Made by a program: the position numbers and the translations under genes
Assembly: GCA_045577925.1 (NCBI GenBank)
Contig: JAZNJH010000046.1
Coordinates: 1-61,484, forward strand
Direction: 5' to 3'
Length of the DNA: 61,484 nt
From: UBA4717 sp045577925
Lineage (GTDB): Bacteria > Bacillota > Clostridia > Oscillospirales > CAG-272
Part shown: positions 51,778-60,770 of the stretch, piece by piece
How positions within the stretch are numbered: position 1 is the stretch's first letter
How the letters are laid out: each line of letters opens with the position of its first letter
The notes under the pieces: generated by a model
Databases searched by the model: none
Told to the model about the DNA's origin: nothing
The model's input: the letters and a program-made list of their open reading frames with translations, nothing else

Positions 51778-51802
51778 TCCTTTTTATAAAAGAATTGTCA
51801 TT
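51770..51802. terminator. terminator of the 51828-52493 gene
   Basis: AATGACAATcCTTTT / AAAAGaATTGTCATT with a T-tail on both strands. It overlaps the -35 of the next promoter. Confidence 0.85.
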
Positions 51803-51827
51803 TTTTATTATGTAAGCATTAAAAATA

Positions 51828-52493
51828 TTACTCGCACTTATCTTCGTCGGTTTCTGCCGACTTTTCTTCCAAGACAGCAGGCTCTTCTGCCTCAGCAGGC
51901 ACCGACGTGGCAACGTGCACTTGCTTTGCGGGGCATATGTCCTTGCACTTTAAAAGGCAGATCGGGTAAGCAAGCGGTACGATAATCGAAAGTATCAGAT
52001 ACTTCACCGCTTTTTTCGGCACTATAAACTCGAACATCTTAAACATGCAGATACAGTTAATTGCTTGTAAAAGAGTTGCTGCAGAAGCCATAACAAAGCA
52101 AAATATGTATATACCTATAACAAATCCGATAAATTCACTTATCGGAGGTTCAGCCATGTAAGAGGAAGATATAGCCATTGCAATCGCCATTGCAATAAAA
52201 ATTGCATAGAAAATTATCACCGACGCAATCACTATAACAGCAAGCGTTAAAAGAGTAACGCGCCATTTTCTTTTTTGACCATTTTGCGCATCAAAATCAT
52301 CTGTAATGCTTCCCATGATCCAGCAATTAGCAATCGGTACCCACGCAAGCCACGCATTATTTATGTCGCGCTTCTTTGCGATACCATATAAAGACAAGGA
52401 TTGTAAAACGTATGAAGCAATAACAATTCCAAGTACCACTAAATACAATATCACTACTCCAAATCCGATAGCCAAAGTTGTAGTTTCTGTCAT
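51828..52493 (-). CDS. membrane protein of unknown function
   Basis: 221 residues with about four membrane spans (residues 8-30, 82-110, 122-147, 165-182) and an acidic cytoplasmic tail of about 35 residues (EAEEPAVLEEKSAETDEDK). AWVPIANCWIMG is a motif seen in a large group of unnamed clostridial membrane proteins. GGAGGCG site. Single-gene unit. Confidence 0.8.
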   Translation of the reverse strand: MTETTTLAIGFGVVILYLVVLGIVIASYVLQSLSLYGIAKKRDINNAWLAWVPIANCWIMGSITDDFDAQNGQKRKWRVTLLTLAVIVIASVIIFYAIFIAMAIAMAISSSYMAEPPISEFIGFVIGIYIFCFVMASAATLLQAINCICMFKMFEFIVPKKAVKYLILSIIVPLAYPICLLKCKDICPAKQVHVATSVPAEAEEPAVLEEKSAETDEDKCE

Positions 52494-52514
52494 AAAGTCG
52501 CCTCCTTTTTTATC

Positions 52515-52543
52515 AGTATATCATAAACTTTGCAGCTTTGCAA
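52515..52543 (-). promoter_or_regulatory. promoter of the 51828-52493 gene
   Basis: TTGCAA (52543-52538), 17-base spacer, TATACT (52520-52515). Confidence 0.75.
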
Positions 52544-52575
52544 CAAAAATTCTTTATTTTTGTCCAAAATATTAC

Positions 52576-52601
52576 AAAAGCACTGCTTGGGCAGTGCTTT
52601 T
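52576..52601 (-). terminator. terminator of the PiT-PhoU-like operon
   Basis: AAAAGCACTGC / GCAGTGCTTTT with loop TTGG, T-rich on both sides. Confidence 0.85.
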
Positions 52602-52637
52602 ATTTTTTACTTACATATTACTAAAATTACTCAAAAC

Positions 52638-53258
52638 TCAGGTGTTTTTCATAATGACAGAGCCAACACATTCACTTACGTGCTCGCATGCGTCAGCACA
52701 TGACTCGAAGCATTCGTATATATCACGCCATGAAATCGTCGTAAGAACGTCACCGGACTCCTTGGTAAGAGCACGCATGGAAGCGAGGTAAAGCTTATCG
52801 CACTCTTCTTCTGCATCGTTAAGCTCGATGATCAACTCATGGATTTTCTTGGAACGCTTGAAGTGTTCAAAATCTTCCATAAGAGCGCAGAGCAAATCGC
52901 AGGTTCTGACAAGCTTCTTTGCAAATTCAACAACAGAAGGCTGTACGGTCTTGATATCGTAAACGTAGAACTTCTGCATGATCTCTTCGAGCGTATCGGT
53001 AACGTGATCGAGATTCTGGCTGAGCATGTCAAGATCTTCACGGTCAACGGGAGTTACAAACGCCTTAGCCAGAGCATCGTTCATCTCGTGCTTCTTGACA
53101 TCAGCAGTATGCTCGATTTCGTGCATCTTATGGATCATTTCTTCAATTTGATCGGGATCATAATTCTCAAGACATTCTACAAGATATATAGCCGCCTTCT
53201 TAGAGAGTGCAGCGCACGCTGCAAAATTTTCAAAATAGAACTTATCACCTTTAGCCAT
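52638..53258 (-). CDS. PhoU-like DUF47 protein
   Basis: 206 residues, all helical: EIEHTADVKKHEMNDALAKAFVTPVDREDLDMLSQNLDHVTDTLEEI. This is the DUF47 family, which goes with PiT transporters and probably gates them. It follows pit by 18 bases in the same operon. Confidence 0.93.
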   Translation of the reverse strand: MAKGDKFYFENFAACAALSKKAAIYLVECLENYDPDQIEEMIHKMHEIEHTADVKKHEMNDALAKAFVTPVDREDLDMLSQNLDHVTDTLEEIMQKFYVYDIKTVQPSVVEFAKKLVRTCDLLCALMEDFEHFKRSKKIHELIIELNDAEEECDKLYLASMRALTKESGDVLTTISWRDIYECFESCADACEHVSECVGSVIMKNT

Positions 53259-53276
53259 TTTATAATTTCCTTTCTA

Positions 53277-54332
53277 TCAGTTAAAGATTAACAAGAATAG
53301 TTTTGTTACCAAGAATGCAAGAAGTCCGCATCCCGGGAACGTAAGTATCCACGTAAGTACCATTTCCTTTACAACGCCGAAGTTGATAGCTGAAATGCGT
53401 TTTACTGCGCCCACACCCATGATAGATGTGGTCTTTACGTGAGTAGTAGATACGGGTAAGCCGAATACCGAGCAGAAGACAAGCGCAATCGAAGATGCGA
53501 TATCCGCCGAAAATCCCTGATATTTTTCAAGCTTAACCATGTCCATACCGACAGACTTTATAATCTTCTTACCACCCATGGCAGTACCTGCGCCCATAAC
53601 GATCGAGCAAAGGATCATCAGCCACGTAGGGATTGCAAACGTTGACTCAGCAGCGCCTGCCCCCTGCAGTGTAAACACACAAAGCAGGATGATACCCATA
53701 AATTTCTGACCGTCCTGCGCGCCGTGCATAAATGCCATTGCCGCAGAGCCAACGATCTGAGCGCCTTTAAAAAACGGTTCTGTTTTAGGTCGGTTCGCTT
53801 TGTAGAAAATCATCGTTACGATCTTGCATATAATCCACGCCAAACCAAAGCCTAAGGAAACAGAGATCACAATACCGTAAATAACCTTCAGCCACTGCGC
53901 CCATACGATAGCATCAAGACCGCAAAGCGCCATTGCACCACCGGTAAGGCCTGCAATCAGTGCATGGCTTTCGCTTGTAGGAATACCGAATACCCATGCA
54001 AGGGTTGCCCAGATAACTATCGCAAGCATTGCCGCGCACAGAACGATAATAACGGTACGTCCTGAGTTATCTCCGAAGTTTACCATACTCGTTATAGTAA
54101 CGGCAACTTCGTTGTTAATTTTGGTCATTATAAAAACGCCCAAAAAATTAAATACTGCAGCCATAAGTATCGCCGCTTTAGGTGGCATACATCTTGTTAC
54201 GACGCACGTTGCAATAGCATTCGGCGCATCCGTCCATCCGTTTACCAAAATAACACCAAGTGTCAGTGATACTGCAATAAACAACAATGGATTTGACGTC
54301 ATTTGATTCCAAAAAACTAAAATTGAATCCAT
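53277..54332 (-). CDS. pit: PiT-family inorganic phosphate transporter
   Basis: 351 residues from the ATG at 54332, with a GAAGG site; upstream codons to 54401 are not family-like. Two PiT halves with GWTDAPNAIATCVVTR and FMHGAQDGQKFMG, and about ten membrane spans. Low-affinity phosphate uptake driven by H+ or Na+. Co-transcribed with the DUF47 partner. A TATAAT-like box lies about 25 bases upstream, but I find no good -35. Confidence 0.93.
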   Translation of the reverse strand: MDSILVFWNQMTSNPLLFIAVSLTLGVILVNGWTDAPNAIATCVVTRCMPPKAAILMAAVFNFLGVFIMTKINNEVAVTITSMVNFGDNSGRTVIIVLCAAMLAIVIWATLAWVFGIPTSESHALIAGLTGGAMALCGLDAIVWAQWLKVIYGIVISVSLGFGLAWIICKIVTMIFYKANRPKTEPFFKGAQIVGSAAMAFMHGAQDGQKFMGIILLCVFTLQGAGAAESTFAIPTWLMILCSIVMGAGTAMGGKKIIKSVGMDMVKLEKYQGFSADIASSIALVFCSVFGLPVSTTHVKTTSIMGVGAVKRISAINFGVVKEMVLTWILTFPGCGLLAFLVTKLFLLIFN

Positions 54333-54529
54333 AGATACCTTCACTTTCTTTGTATAATTATACACCGACAAAATCATACCATAATAATAGGAAAAAAGCA
54401 AGTTATATCAGAAAAATAATCTATTTTTGTTAAAAACTAACAGATATTGAATGTAAAGTAAATGTATGTCGCGAAAAGCAAGCTTGCTGCGCCGATATTC
54501 ATTTGATCTTGGAAAAGCAGCTGCAATCA

Positions 54530-54559
54530 AAAATTCCGCACATAAATGTGCGGAATTTT
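54530..54559 (-). terminator. terminator of the CNNM/CorC gene
   Basis: Perfect 14-base stem AAAATTCCGCACAT / ATGTGCGGAATTTT with a 2-base loop, then TTTTTG on the minus strand. Confidence 0.9.
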
Positions 54560-54592
54560 ATCGATTTTACTTTTGTTACAGATGTTGCCTGA

Positions 54593-55912
54593 TTACAGGG
54601 CTTCATCTTCATTCTCTTGTATTTCTTTTACCTTGACGTTGATTTCGTGTGTCATCATATCGTCAGCTTTTATAACCGACACGTCTATCTTGTCGAACTC
54701 AAAGAAATCTCCCTCGGCAGGTATGTTTCCGCTATTTTCGATCAACCACCCGTTGACCGTTGTTGCTTCTGTTTCTTCCGACAGATCAAGTTCAAAAAAT
54801 CCCTTGAATTCGTCAATTGAGGTTGTTGAAAGCACCCGGTAAGTACTATCATCTATTTTCTTTATATTAGCGATTTCCTCATCCTGCTCATCCCAGATCT
54901 CGCCAACGAGTTCCTCTAAAATATCCTCGATCGTTACAATTCCCGAAGTAATACCATACTCGTTTACTACAATAACCATATGGTTATGCTCTTTCTGCAT
55001 TTCTTCAAAAAGCAGATCAAGATGTATGCTTTCAGGAACGTACGTCGCAGGGAACATTGCCTGATCTAATGTAAAATCGGGTTCATTATGCTTTAATAAA
55101 TATTCTTTTGTATGAAGCACTCCGATAACCTTGTCAACCGATTCGGAATATACAGGAATACGGGAATATCCGTCTTCCTTAATTGTATTTAATATTTCCT
55201 CTGGCGTAGACGTTGACGAAATAAATGATACCGCTTTTCTGTGCGTCATAACGTCTGCAGCGGTAAGATTGTCAAGCTTAAATACATTTTTTATGTATTC
55301 AATATCAGTTTCATCCAGCGTTCCCTCGTCAACACCCGCATCAAGCATAATTACGATATCCTCTTCCGAAACAGTTTCATCCTTTTCGTTAGGATCAATG
55401 CCGAAAAGCCTTAAAACCCCATTGGTTGATACTGTAAGCAACCATATAATCGGATTGAGTATTGTAGCCAAGGTCGAAATTGAGCCGCAGACAACCTCTG
55501 CAAGCTTTTCCTTGTGCCGCATAGCAACACGTTTCGGAACAAGTTCGCCAAGCACCAGAGTAAAGAAAGAAAGAATAAGTGTAATTATGATAACCGATAC
55601 GGTATTGATAGTGCCTATGTAAGAAGGCGGAATATTAAATGAGGATATAGCGAAAGAAGATAATCGCTCCGCAAAGTTATCTGCCGCAAATGCCGAGCCC
55701 AAAAAGCCTGCCAAAGTTATTCCTATCTGGATAGTAGAGAGAAATCTTGTCGGCTGTTCGATCATTTTCAGCATTTTGAGTGCTTTTTTATCGCCATCGT
55801 CAGCTCTCGCTTTTATTTTCTTCTCGTTAAGAGAAATAACTGCGATCTCCGTTGCGGCAAAGAAAGCATTTACCAAAATCAGAATAAGTTGTAATATTAG
55901 ATGTTGAATCAT
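54593..55912 (-). CDS. CNNM/CorC-family (HlyC-like) membrane protein
   Basis: 439 residues: DUF21 membrane domain (residues about 1-185, three to four spans, LVNAFFAATEIAVISLNEKKI), a CBS pair (about 200-325, VMTHRKAVSFISSTSTPEEIL and VIGVLHTKEYLL), and the CorC/HlyC C-domain (about 340-425, TTVNGWLIENSGNIP). Probably magnesium efflux or homeostasis. It has an unusually long 5' leader. Confidence 0.92.
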   Translation of the reverse strand: MIQHLILQLILILVNAFFAATEIAVISLNEKKIKARADDGDKKALKMLKMIEQPTRFLSTIQIGITLAGFLGSAFAADNFAERLSSFAISSFNIPPSYIGTINTVSVIIITLILSFFTLVLGELVPKRVAMRHKEKLAEVVCGSISTLATILNPIIWLLTVSTNGVLRLFGIDPNEKDETVSEEDIVIMLDAGVDEGTLDETDIEYIKNVFKLDNLTAADVMTHRKAVSFISSTSTPEEILNTIKEDGYSRIPVYSESVDKVIGVLHTKEYLLKHNEPDFTLDQAMFPATYVPESIHLDLLFEEMQKEHNHMVIVVNEYGITSGIVTIEDILEELVGEIWDEQDEEIANIKKIDDSTYRVLSTTSIDEFKGFFELDLSEETEATTVNGWLIENSGNIPAEGDFFEFDKIDVSVIKADDMMTHEINVKVKEIQENEDEAL

Positions 55913-56104
55913 TTAAGTTTTTTAGACCTCCAAATTATAAATAAGCGTTTCTGTTTGTTTCATTAAGCCGATTCGATCAGCAACGAAATCTTATAAGACG
56001 TTTGTTTTCGCCTGGTCTCAGACACTTAGATAAACCTGAAAGTCTGTTGATACTTCGGGGTAACGGGTCCACTTAATCATCATCTCCTGTTCTGTATACA
56101 TTCA
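55913..56104 (-). promoter_or_regulatory. long 5' leader of the CNNM/CorC gene
   Basis: About 190 transcribed bases lie between the promoter at 56111-56139 and the start codon. The leader has a GGTCTCAGAC palindrome (56013-56022) and a CTTATAAG centre. I could not match it to M-box, yybP or other riboswitch consensus. It could be an unknown metal-sensing RNA or simply a leader. The possible upstream ORF in it has poor ribosome-site spacing. Confidence 0.4.
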
Positions 56105-56110
56105 GCGTAT

Positions 56111-56139
56111 ATTATATCATAAAAAAACAGGAAAATCAA
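56111..56139 (-). promoter_or_regulatory. promoter of the CNNM/CorC gene
   Basis: TTGATT (56139-56134), 17-base spacer, TATAAT (56116-56111). Confidence 0.8.
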
Positions 56140-56209
56140 GACTTTAACCATAAAATGTTAAATCATGAAAATTAAGAGCTTGTTTTCACGCGTATTTGCC
56201 ACTCGCAAG

Positions 56210-58027
56210 TTACTTTTGCATTTTGGGCGAATCTGCCCTTTTCTTTTTTATTATCACGAGTACGGCAACAACTGCAATAAGCGCGGCTACGGAGCCGATA
56301 CAAGCAACTATAATATAGCCTTTAGGATCTATCTTATCAAGCGGCATTGCTTTAACATCACCACATCGCTTACAAACAGCTCTCTTTAGTCCGGTTTGAG
56401 TTAACGTTGGTTTTTTTACCGTCTCGATCTCGCCATAAGAATGTCCAATTGCGGAAATATCGCGAGTTTCAAATAAATCGCAGTTACTGCAAACTTTCTT
56501 TTCCACACCGTTTTCGACGCAAGTCGGTTCTGTGTCAACACTCCATTTTGTGTAACTATGACCCTTAGGCTCGATGTTCTGAGCTTCAAAACCCTGACAT
56601 AGCACGCAGGTTCTCTTTTCAACGCCCACATCATCACACGAAGCATCAATTTCGACCGTCCAAGGACCGTAGACGTGACCTGTAACGTCAAGTGTTCTTG
56701 TTTCAAGGTCGAGGCAGACAGTGCACCTTCTTTCCTCTGTGCCCGTTGATACACATGTTGAGGGCTTCGTCTGAGACCACTGCCCATACTTATGTCCCGT
56801 CGCCTCTATCTTCTCATTAACAACGGCAGTACAAACAGAGCAAATCAGATCCTTTTCGCCCGCTTCTGTGCAGGTAGCGTTTTGGGTGATGACCGCAGAT
56901 TGAAAGTCGTGATCCTTGCCGCCGTAACAGGAGTTATATTTCCAAGATGCGCCGGTCAAGCTCGTGTTTTGCATGCCTATCGTTATTTTGCTGCACTCGG
57001 AAGCGCTTCCCGAATAAAAAACGCTCTCAATAGCGTTACAGTCATAAAATGCGCTGCTGTCGATTTTTGTAACACTCTTTGGAATATAAACGCTTTTAAG
57101 AGCGCTGCACCAGGAAAACGCGCTGTCGCCGATCTGCAAAAGTCCCTCAGGCATGGTTACCTGTTCCAATCTGCTCGAAACAAAAGCACCGTCTGCGATC
57201 GTCTTTGTGCCGTCTCTTACGGTACAAGAAGTAATATTCTTATTCTTTACAACGATTAGATGGTTTCCCAAATAAAAACAGCCGTCATACACCCTGCTGC
57301 TATCATTATAGGGTATTGTCATGAAAAATGCATTAAATCCGATTTTTGTTATACTATCGGGAAGCGTTATATCCAAAAGATTCCACGCCGCTTCAAAGGC
57401 ACCCATGCTTATCTCTTTTACCCCGTCGGGAACGGCATAGGTCTGCTCACTCTTATCAGACGGATATCTGACAAGCACTCTCTTATCCTTTGAAAACAGC
57501 ACACCGTCAACCGATGTAAAGGAGAGGTTATCCGGATCAACAAAGATATTGTTCATAGAATAGCACTCATTAAACGCCTCAACTCCGATATATGTAACCG
57601 TCTTAGGAAGAGTAATATCCACAAGTGCAGAGCAATTCGAAAAGGCATAGTTCCCTATTGTAGTCAGACCGCTAGGAATGGTAATTGAGGTAAGCGCTGT
57701 ACAGTTGGAAAACGCACCGTAATCAATTACCTTTAAAGAACTTGGTAAGGTGACCTTATAAATGGCTGTACAGTCAGCAAAGGCACCGGCGGAAATCGAC
57801 GTAATATCCTCATTAATTTTAACCTCGGTGATCGATTTTCCCCAAGGAGCGTTTCCATAATCGACATTCAGGCTTCCGTTTCCGCTGATATTCAAAACAG
57901 TTCCGTCAAGCGACCACTGACAGTTTCCTACCTGACCACTTGTAGCTGCGCCCGCGGATAAAGATGCTCCGATCATCAAAATGACAGCAATATACAAAAT
58001 CAATAATACATAAAAAGCTTTTTTCAC
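56210..58027 (-). CDS. BspA-like leucine-rich-repeat surface protein
   Basis: 605 residues from a GTG start with a GGAGGTG site. Signal peptide 1-28. Residues about 60-370 are BspA-type LRR_5 repeats (ITSISAGAFADCTAIYKVTLPSSLKVIDYGAFSNC). Residues about 375-560 hold four Cys-rich repeats of about 40-45 residues (GHxYGxWxxxxxxTCxxxGxExRxCxxC), then a membrane span (about 570-592) with a basic tail. A likely cell-surface adhesin-like protein; a single transcription unit. Confidence 0.87.
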   Translation of the reverse strand: MKKAFYVLLILYIAVILMIGASLSAGAATSGQVGNCQWSLDGTVLNISGNGSLNVDYGNAPWGKSITEVKINEDITSISAGAFADCTAIYKVTLPSSLKVIDYGAFSNCTALTSITIPSGLTTIGNYAFSNCSALVDITLPKTVTYIGVEAFNECYSMNNIFVDPDNLSFTSVDGVLFSKDKRVLVRYPSDKSEQTYAVPDGVKEISMGAFEAAWNLLDITLPDSITKIGFNAFFMTIPYNDSSRVYDGCFYLGNHLIVVKNKNITSCTVRDGTKTIADGAFVSSRLEQVTMPEGLLQIGDSAFSWCSALKSVYIPKSVTKIDSSAFYDCNAIESVFYSGSASECSKITIGMQNTSLTGASWKYNSCYGGKDHDFQSAVITQNATCTEAGEKDLICSVCTAVVNEKIEATGHKYGQWSQTKPSTCVSTGTEERRCTVCLDLETRTLDVTGHVYGPWTVEIDASCDDVGVEKRTCVLCQGFEAQNIEPKGHSYTKWSVDTEPTCVENGVEKKVCSNCDLFETRDISAIGHSYGEIETVKKPTLTQTGLKRAVCKRCGDVKAMPLDKIDPKGYIIVACIGSVAALIAVVAVLVIIKKKRADSPKMQK

Positions 58028-58145
58028 ATCGCACCTCCGAAAAATTTGCCAAATAATTAAGAAAAACCAACTTTAAGTACGCATTTAGCTACGCAAGAAG
58101 GGGGGATTTCTTTTTTAATCAATGTGAGCGATTTCTTTTGAATTA

Positions 58146-58177
58146 ATTATATCACACAAATGTTGATATTTCAACAT
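58146..58177 (-). promoter_or_regulatory. promoter and palindrome of the BspA-like gene
   Basis: TTGAAA (58174-58169), 17-base spacer, TATAAT (58151-58146). The 18-base palindrome ATGTTGATATTTCAACAT (58160-58177) covers the -35, so a repressor may bind there. The rest of 58028-58399 holds the terminator at 58337 and no gene. Confidence 0.7.
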
Positions 58178-58336
58178 ATTTTCTCAGTCACAAGCCACAG
58201 ATTCAAGTTCATAAGGTCGGGGGATATTAATACAAAACTACCTTAACCTGTTCCTTCTTACCTATTACATATTACTTCAAAAATCCGTACACGAATGTGA
58301 TTTAGATAATAATGAAAAGTGAATAGTAATGAGTTA

Positions 58337-58366
58337 AAATCCGCACACTTTCGTGTACGGTTTTTT
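58337..58366 (-). terminator. terminator of the 58400-59416 gene
   Basis: CCGCACAC / GTGTACGG hairpin with loop TTTC and T-rich sides. Confidence 0.7.
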
Positions 58367-58399
58367 TGAGTTCACCCAACAGAATCGAACCCTTATATT

Positions 58400-59416
58400 T
58401 TACATGGTAGAAAACTGCTCGGTTCTTTTATCGGTACGACGATAGGTATACTCATCGTCGCCGCATCCCTGCAAAACGATCTCATCATCGGTATACCGTT
58501 TTATACACCACGTAAGTCCTTTTGTTGTCATAAGACACTTACCAAGCTCGCATTGTTCGGTAGGAATTTTTATATCCTTTGACTCATAAGAAAAATCGCA
58601 ATGGAATCTACACCATTTTTCGCTATTATCTTTATAATTTCGTATTCTGAAGAACTGCCCACCGCTAAACAAACCGAGATCAAAAACAATATTGTACGAT
58701 GCTCCACAATAAATATTGGTATTCTCTGCTTTTATTGAGAAAATGTACTCGGTCTTACCTGTGCACAAGAAAAAGTTAAAGTCATCATGTGTAGCATGGT
58801 AACTGTCCACCATTCTCCACAATGTAAGACATTTGGGTATTCCGGCTTCCCTTACAGTTGGCAAAGGGGTACCACTATGATCGACCGCAAAAGATTCCAA
58901 ACGGCGCATTAACTTCTTCAAACTTGGGTCATAGGCTGCCCCCAATCCTGATGCCAATTCACTATTACAAATTGCCGTATGAGGATCACTGTCCTCAACG
59001 AAATATGCATATTCGGTTTTTTCATTCACCAAATCTCTTTCGCAGATTGCAACAAGCCACTTTTTATTTTCGTAGCCCTTATAAAGCTTTGCACCCAAAA
59101 TATTTTTGTCTGACGAGCAATAAATCACAAGGGAGAATTTTTCGGTTTCGACAATCTCACAATTAACCCCACGGTAAACACCGCAGGTAAAATGCTCAAC
59201 ATCAACATCAAAGGTGATTATTCCATCCTTCAAAATAGAATCGGTACTAACCGAAAAGACTCTGCTGATGAGTACGATTTTTGCAATTTCAGGATATGTC
59301 TGATCAAGCTCCCAGCGAGAAACTGTTTGGCGAGTTGTACCAAGTTTCTCTGCAAACTCTTCTTGCGAAAGACCGTGTTCTATTCTAATTTGTTGTATTC
59401 TTTGCCCAAGTGTCAT
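58400..59416 (-). CDS. XRE-family regulator with large C-terminal domain
   Basis: 338 residues from the ATG at 59416, with a GGGAG site 9 bases upstream; the reading frame continues to 59503 across the promoter. HTH at residues 1-62 (RIQQIRIEHGLSQEEFAEKLGTTRQTVSRWELDQTYPE). The remaining 270 residues are a domain with many Trp and Cys residues that I do not recognise. Probably senses a small molecule or the cell surface. AT-rich. Confidence 0.8.
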   Translation of the reverse strand: MTLGQRIQQIRIEHGLSQEEFAEKLGTTRQTVSRWELDQTYPEIAKIVLISRVFSVSTDSILKDGIITFDVDVEHFTCGVYRGVNCEIVETEKFSLVIYCSSDKNILGAKLYKGYENKKWLVAICERDLVNEKTEYAYFVEDSDPHTAICNSELASGLGAAYDPSLKKLMRRLESFAVDHSGTPLPTVREAGIPKCLTLWRMVDSYHATHDDFNFFLCTGKTEYIFSIKAENTNIYCGASYNIVFDLGLFSGGQFFRIRNYKDNSEKWCRFHCDFSYESKDIKIPTEQCELGKCLMTTKGLTWCIKRYTDDEIVLQGCGDDEYTYRRTDKRTEQFSTM

Positions 59417-59449
59417 AACGATTGTCTCCCTGCCCGTTTGTTCGATATC

Positions 59450-59478
59450 ATTATACCATATTCTGAACAAGATGTCTA
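59450..59478 (-). promoter_or_regulatory. promoter of the 58400-59416 gene
   Basis: TAGACA (59478-59473), 17-base spacer, TATAAT (59455-59450). Confidence 0.65.
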
Positions 59479-59503
59479 ACAACCTTACGCGGAATTTTGT
59501 CAC

Positions 59504-59849
59504 GCAGAGCGTGACAGAAAAGTCGCAGGTTCGAAGCCAAAAGGTTCAAGAAATGGTACAATGTGAAAGGAGGGAGTTCTTGACCCCTAAAAACACGAAA
59601 AGCCCTTGAAATTCAAGGACTTTTGTGTTAGGGTGCAAAATTGTTGCCCCATTATGGCTCCCCCCTGTTGCGACTTCAAGACGTTGCCTGCGGCAAGTCT
59701 GCGAGGTCGAGGAATGTTGGTGGAAATCGTTTGTTTTGTGCCGACCTCGAGTTCAATTCCGATAAAGAAAAGCCACGGAAAAGGACACCGAATGGTGTCC
59801 TTTTTTCGTGTGCTCGTAGAACAAAATTGCAACCTTGATCAAGGCTAAC
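59504..59849. other. non-coding stretch, possible element remnant, with terminator 59783-59806
   Basis: It contains a small hairpin CCTTGAAATTCAAGG (59597-59611), a GC-rich block, tRNA-T-arm-like pieces (GGTTCGAAGCC, GAGTTCAATTCC) and a strong hairpin GGACACC-GAAT-GGTGTCC with T-runs at both sides, which ends the gene at 59850. No gene or clean tRNA is present. It looks like a decayed integration site or element edge. Confidence 0.45.
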
Positions 59850-60146
59850 TTAACATTCAATTTCAAGCCTTGCATCTCCGCGTTGAAATACAACAACCTT
59901 CATCCCTTCAAAACTTTTCATAATTTCGCAAGCCTCATAAAAAAGTTCTGCTTTGCTGATCCGTATTTGACATCGGCAATCGTTTGAAAGCCAAAACTCC
60001 TTGTCCGCGTACGGAGATATCAAACTATCCATACCATTTCTCAGCATATTAAAAATATTCATGTTTTTTGCTCTAACCATAACAACAATCCCCTGTTCAA
60101 CACGCTCTTCTTGCAATACGTCATTAATATAAAACTTAATTTTCAT
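59850..60146 (-). CDS. small hypothetical protein, partner of the XRE gene
   Basis: 98 residues beginning MKIKFYINDVLQEERVEQGI, with WLSNDCRCQIRISKAELFYEA and a tail FQRGDARLEIEC. No recognised family. The start overlaps the end of the XRE gene by 11 bases, so translation is coupled. AT-rich. Confidence 0.7.
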   Translation of the reverse strand: MKIKFYINDVLQEERVEQGIVVMVRAKNMNIFNMLRNGMDSLISPYADKEFWLSNDCRCQIRISKAELFYEACEIMKSFEGMKVVVFQRGDARLEIEC

Positions 60147-60627
60147 ATTTTTCCACAGAAATTTTCACATGGCATTCATCGGTATCCACATCAACCAAAG
60201 TTCCCATCATATCATTGTCAATCATGTTTAAAAGTTCGGCAATAGATTTGCCTTCGTCATCTGACAAATACTGTCTTAATATTTTATTTCCAAATACCGA
60301 CCGCACTGCAGCAACAGGCATTTTTGTTGTCACGTTTGCGTCATTTGTTTTTACGCAAATATTCAATATTTTCTGATTTTCTCCAACATTGATCTTTGCC
60401 GCTTCTGCGCTATCTTCTGTTACATTTTTTTCCGGAATTCCATACAGATCAGTCAATGTAACACCCAGCACCTTTGATATCTCCGGAAGCAGCATAACAT
60501 CCGGCATCGTCATTCCCGATTCCCATTTTGAAACGGCCTGATTGGAAACACCAAGCATTTCTCCAAGCTCTGCTTGCGTTAATTCCTTTTTCTTTCTCAA
60601 TCGAGCAATATTTTCACGTATAGACAT
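60136..60627 (-). CDS. XRE-family regulator
   Basis: 163 residues from the ATG at 60627, with a GGGGGG site; the frame is open to 60645. HTH at 2-62 (IARLRKKKELTQAELGEMLGVSNQAVSKWESGMTMPDVMLLPEISKVL). The remaining C-terminal part is acidic and unrecognised. With the following small gene it forms a two-gene unit. Promoter 60669-60697. Confidence 0.87.
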   Translation of the reverse strand: MSIRENIARLRKKKELTQAELGEMLGVSNQAVSKWESGMTMPDVMLLPEISKVLGVTLTDLYGIPEKNVTEDSAEAAKINVGENQKILNICVKTNDANVTTKMPVAAVRSVFGNKILRQYLSDDEGKSIAELLNMIDNDMMGTLVDVDTDECHVKISVEKYEN

Positions 60628-60668
60628 AGCAACCCCCCAAAACAATTCAAAATCGATCTTGTAGTTAT

Positions 60669-60697
60669 ATTATAATGGTAAAACTTCTAAAAGTAAA
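60669..60697 (-). promoter_or_regulatory. promoter of the XRE pair
   Basis: TTTACT (60697-60692), 17-base spacer, TATAAT (60674-60669). Confidence 0.6.
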
Positions 60698-60770
60698 GCA
60701 ATCATTTGGAGATTTAATGTTAAAACAATTCTCCATTTAGTTGGAAAGGAGAAAATTTCGAACCTTTAAT

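Noticed and set aside
55913..56104. M-box or yybP-ykoY riboswitch upstream of the CNNM/CorC gene
   Set aside because: The known consensus pieces are absent, so only an undefined leader is reported.
58370..58400. Possible tRNA 3' fragment (GGGTTCGATTC on the minus strand)
   Set aside because: The T-stem does not pair and no cloverleaf can be built; at most a remnant.
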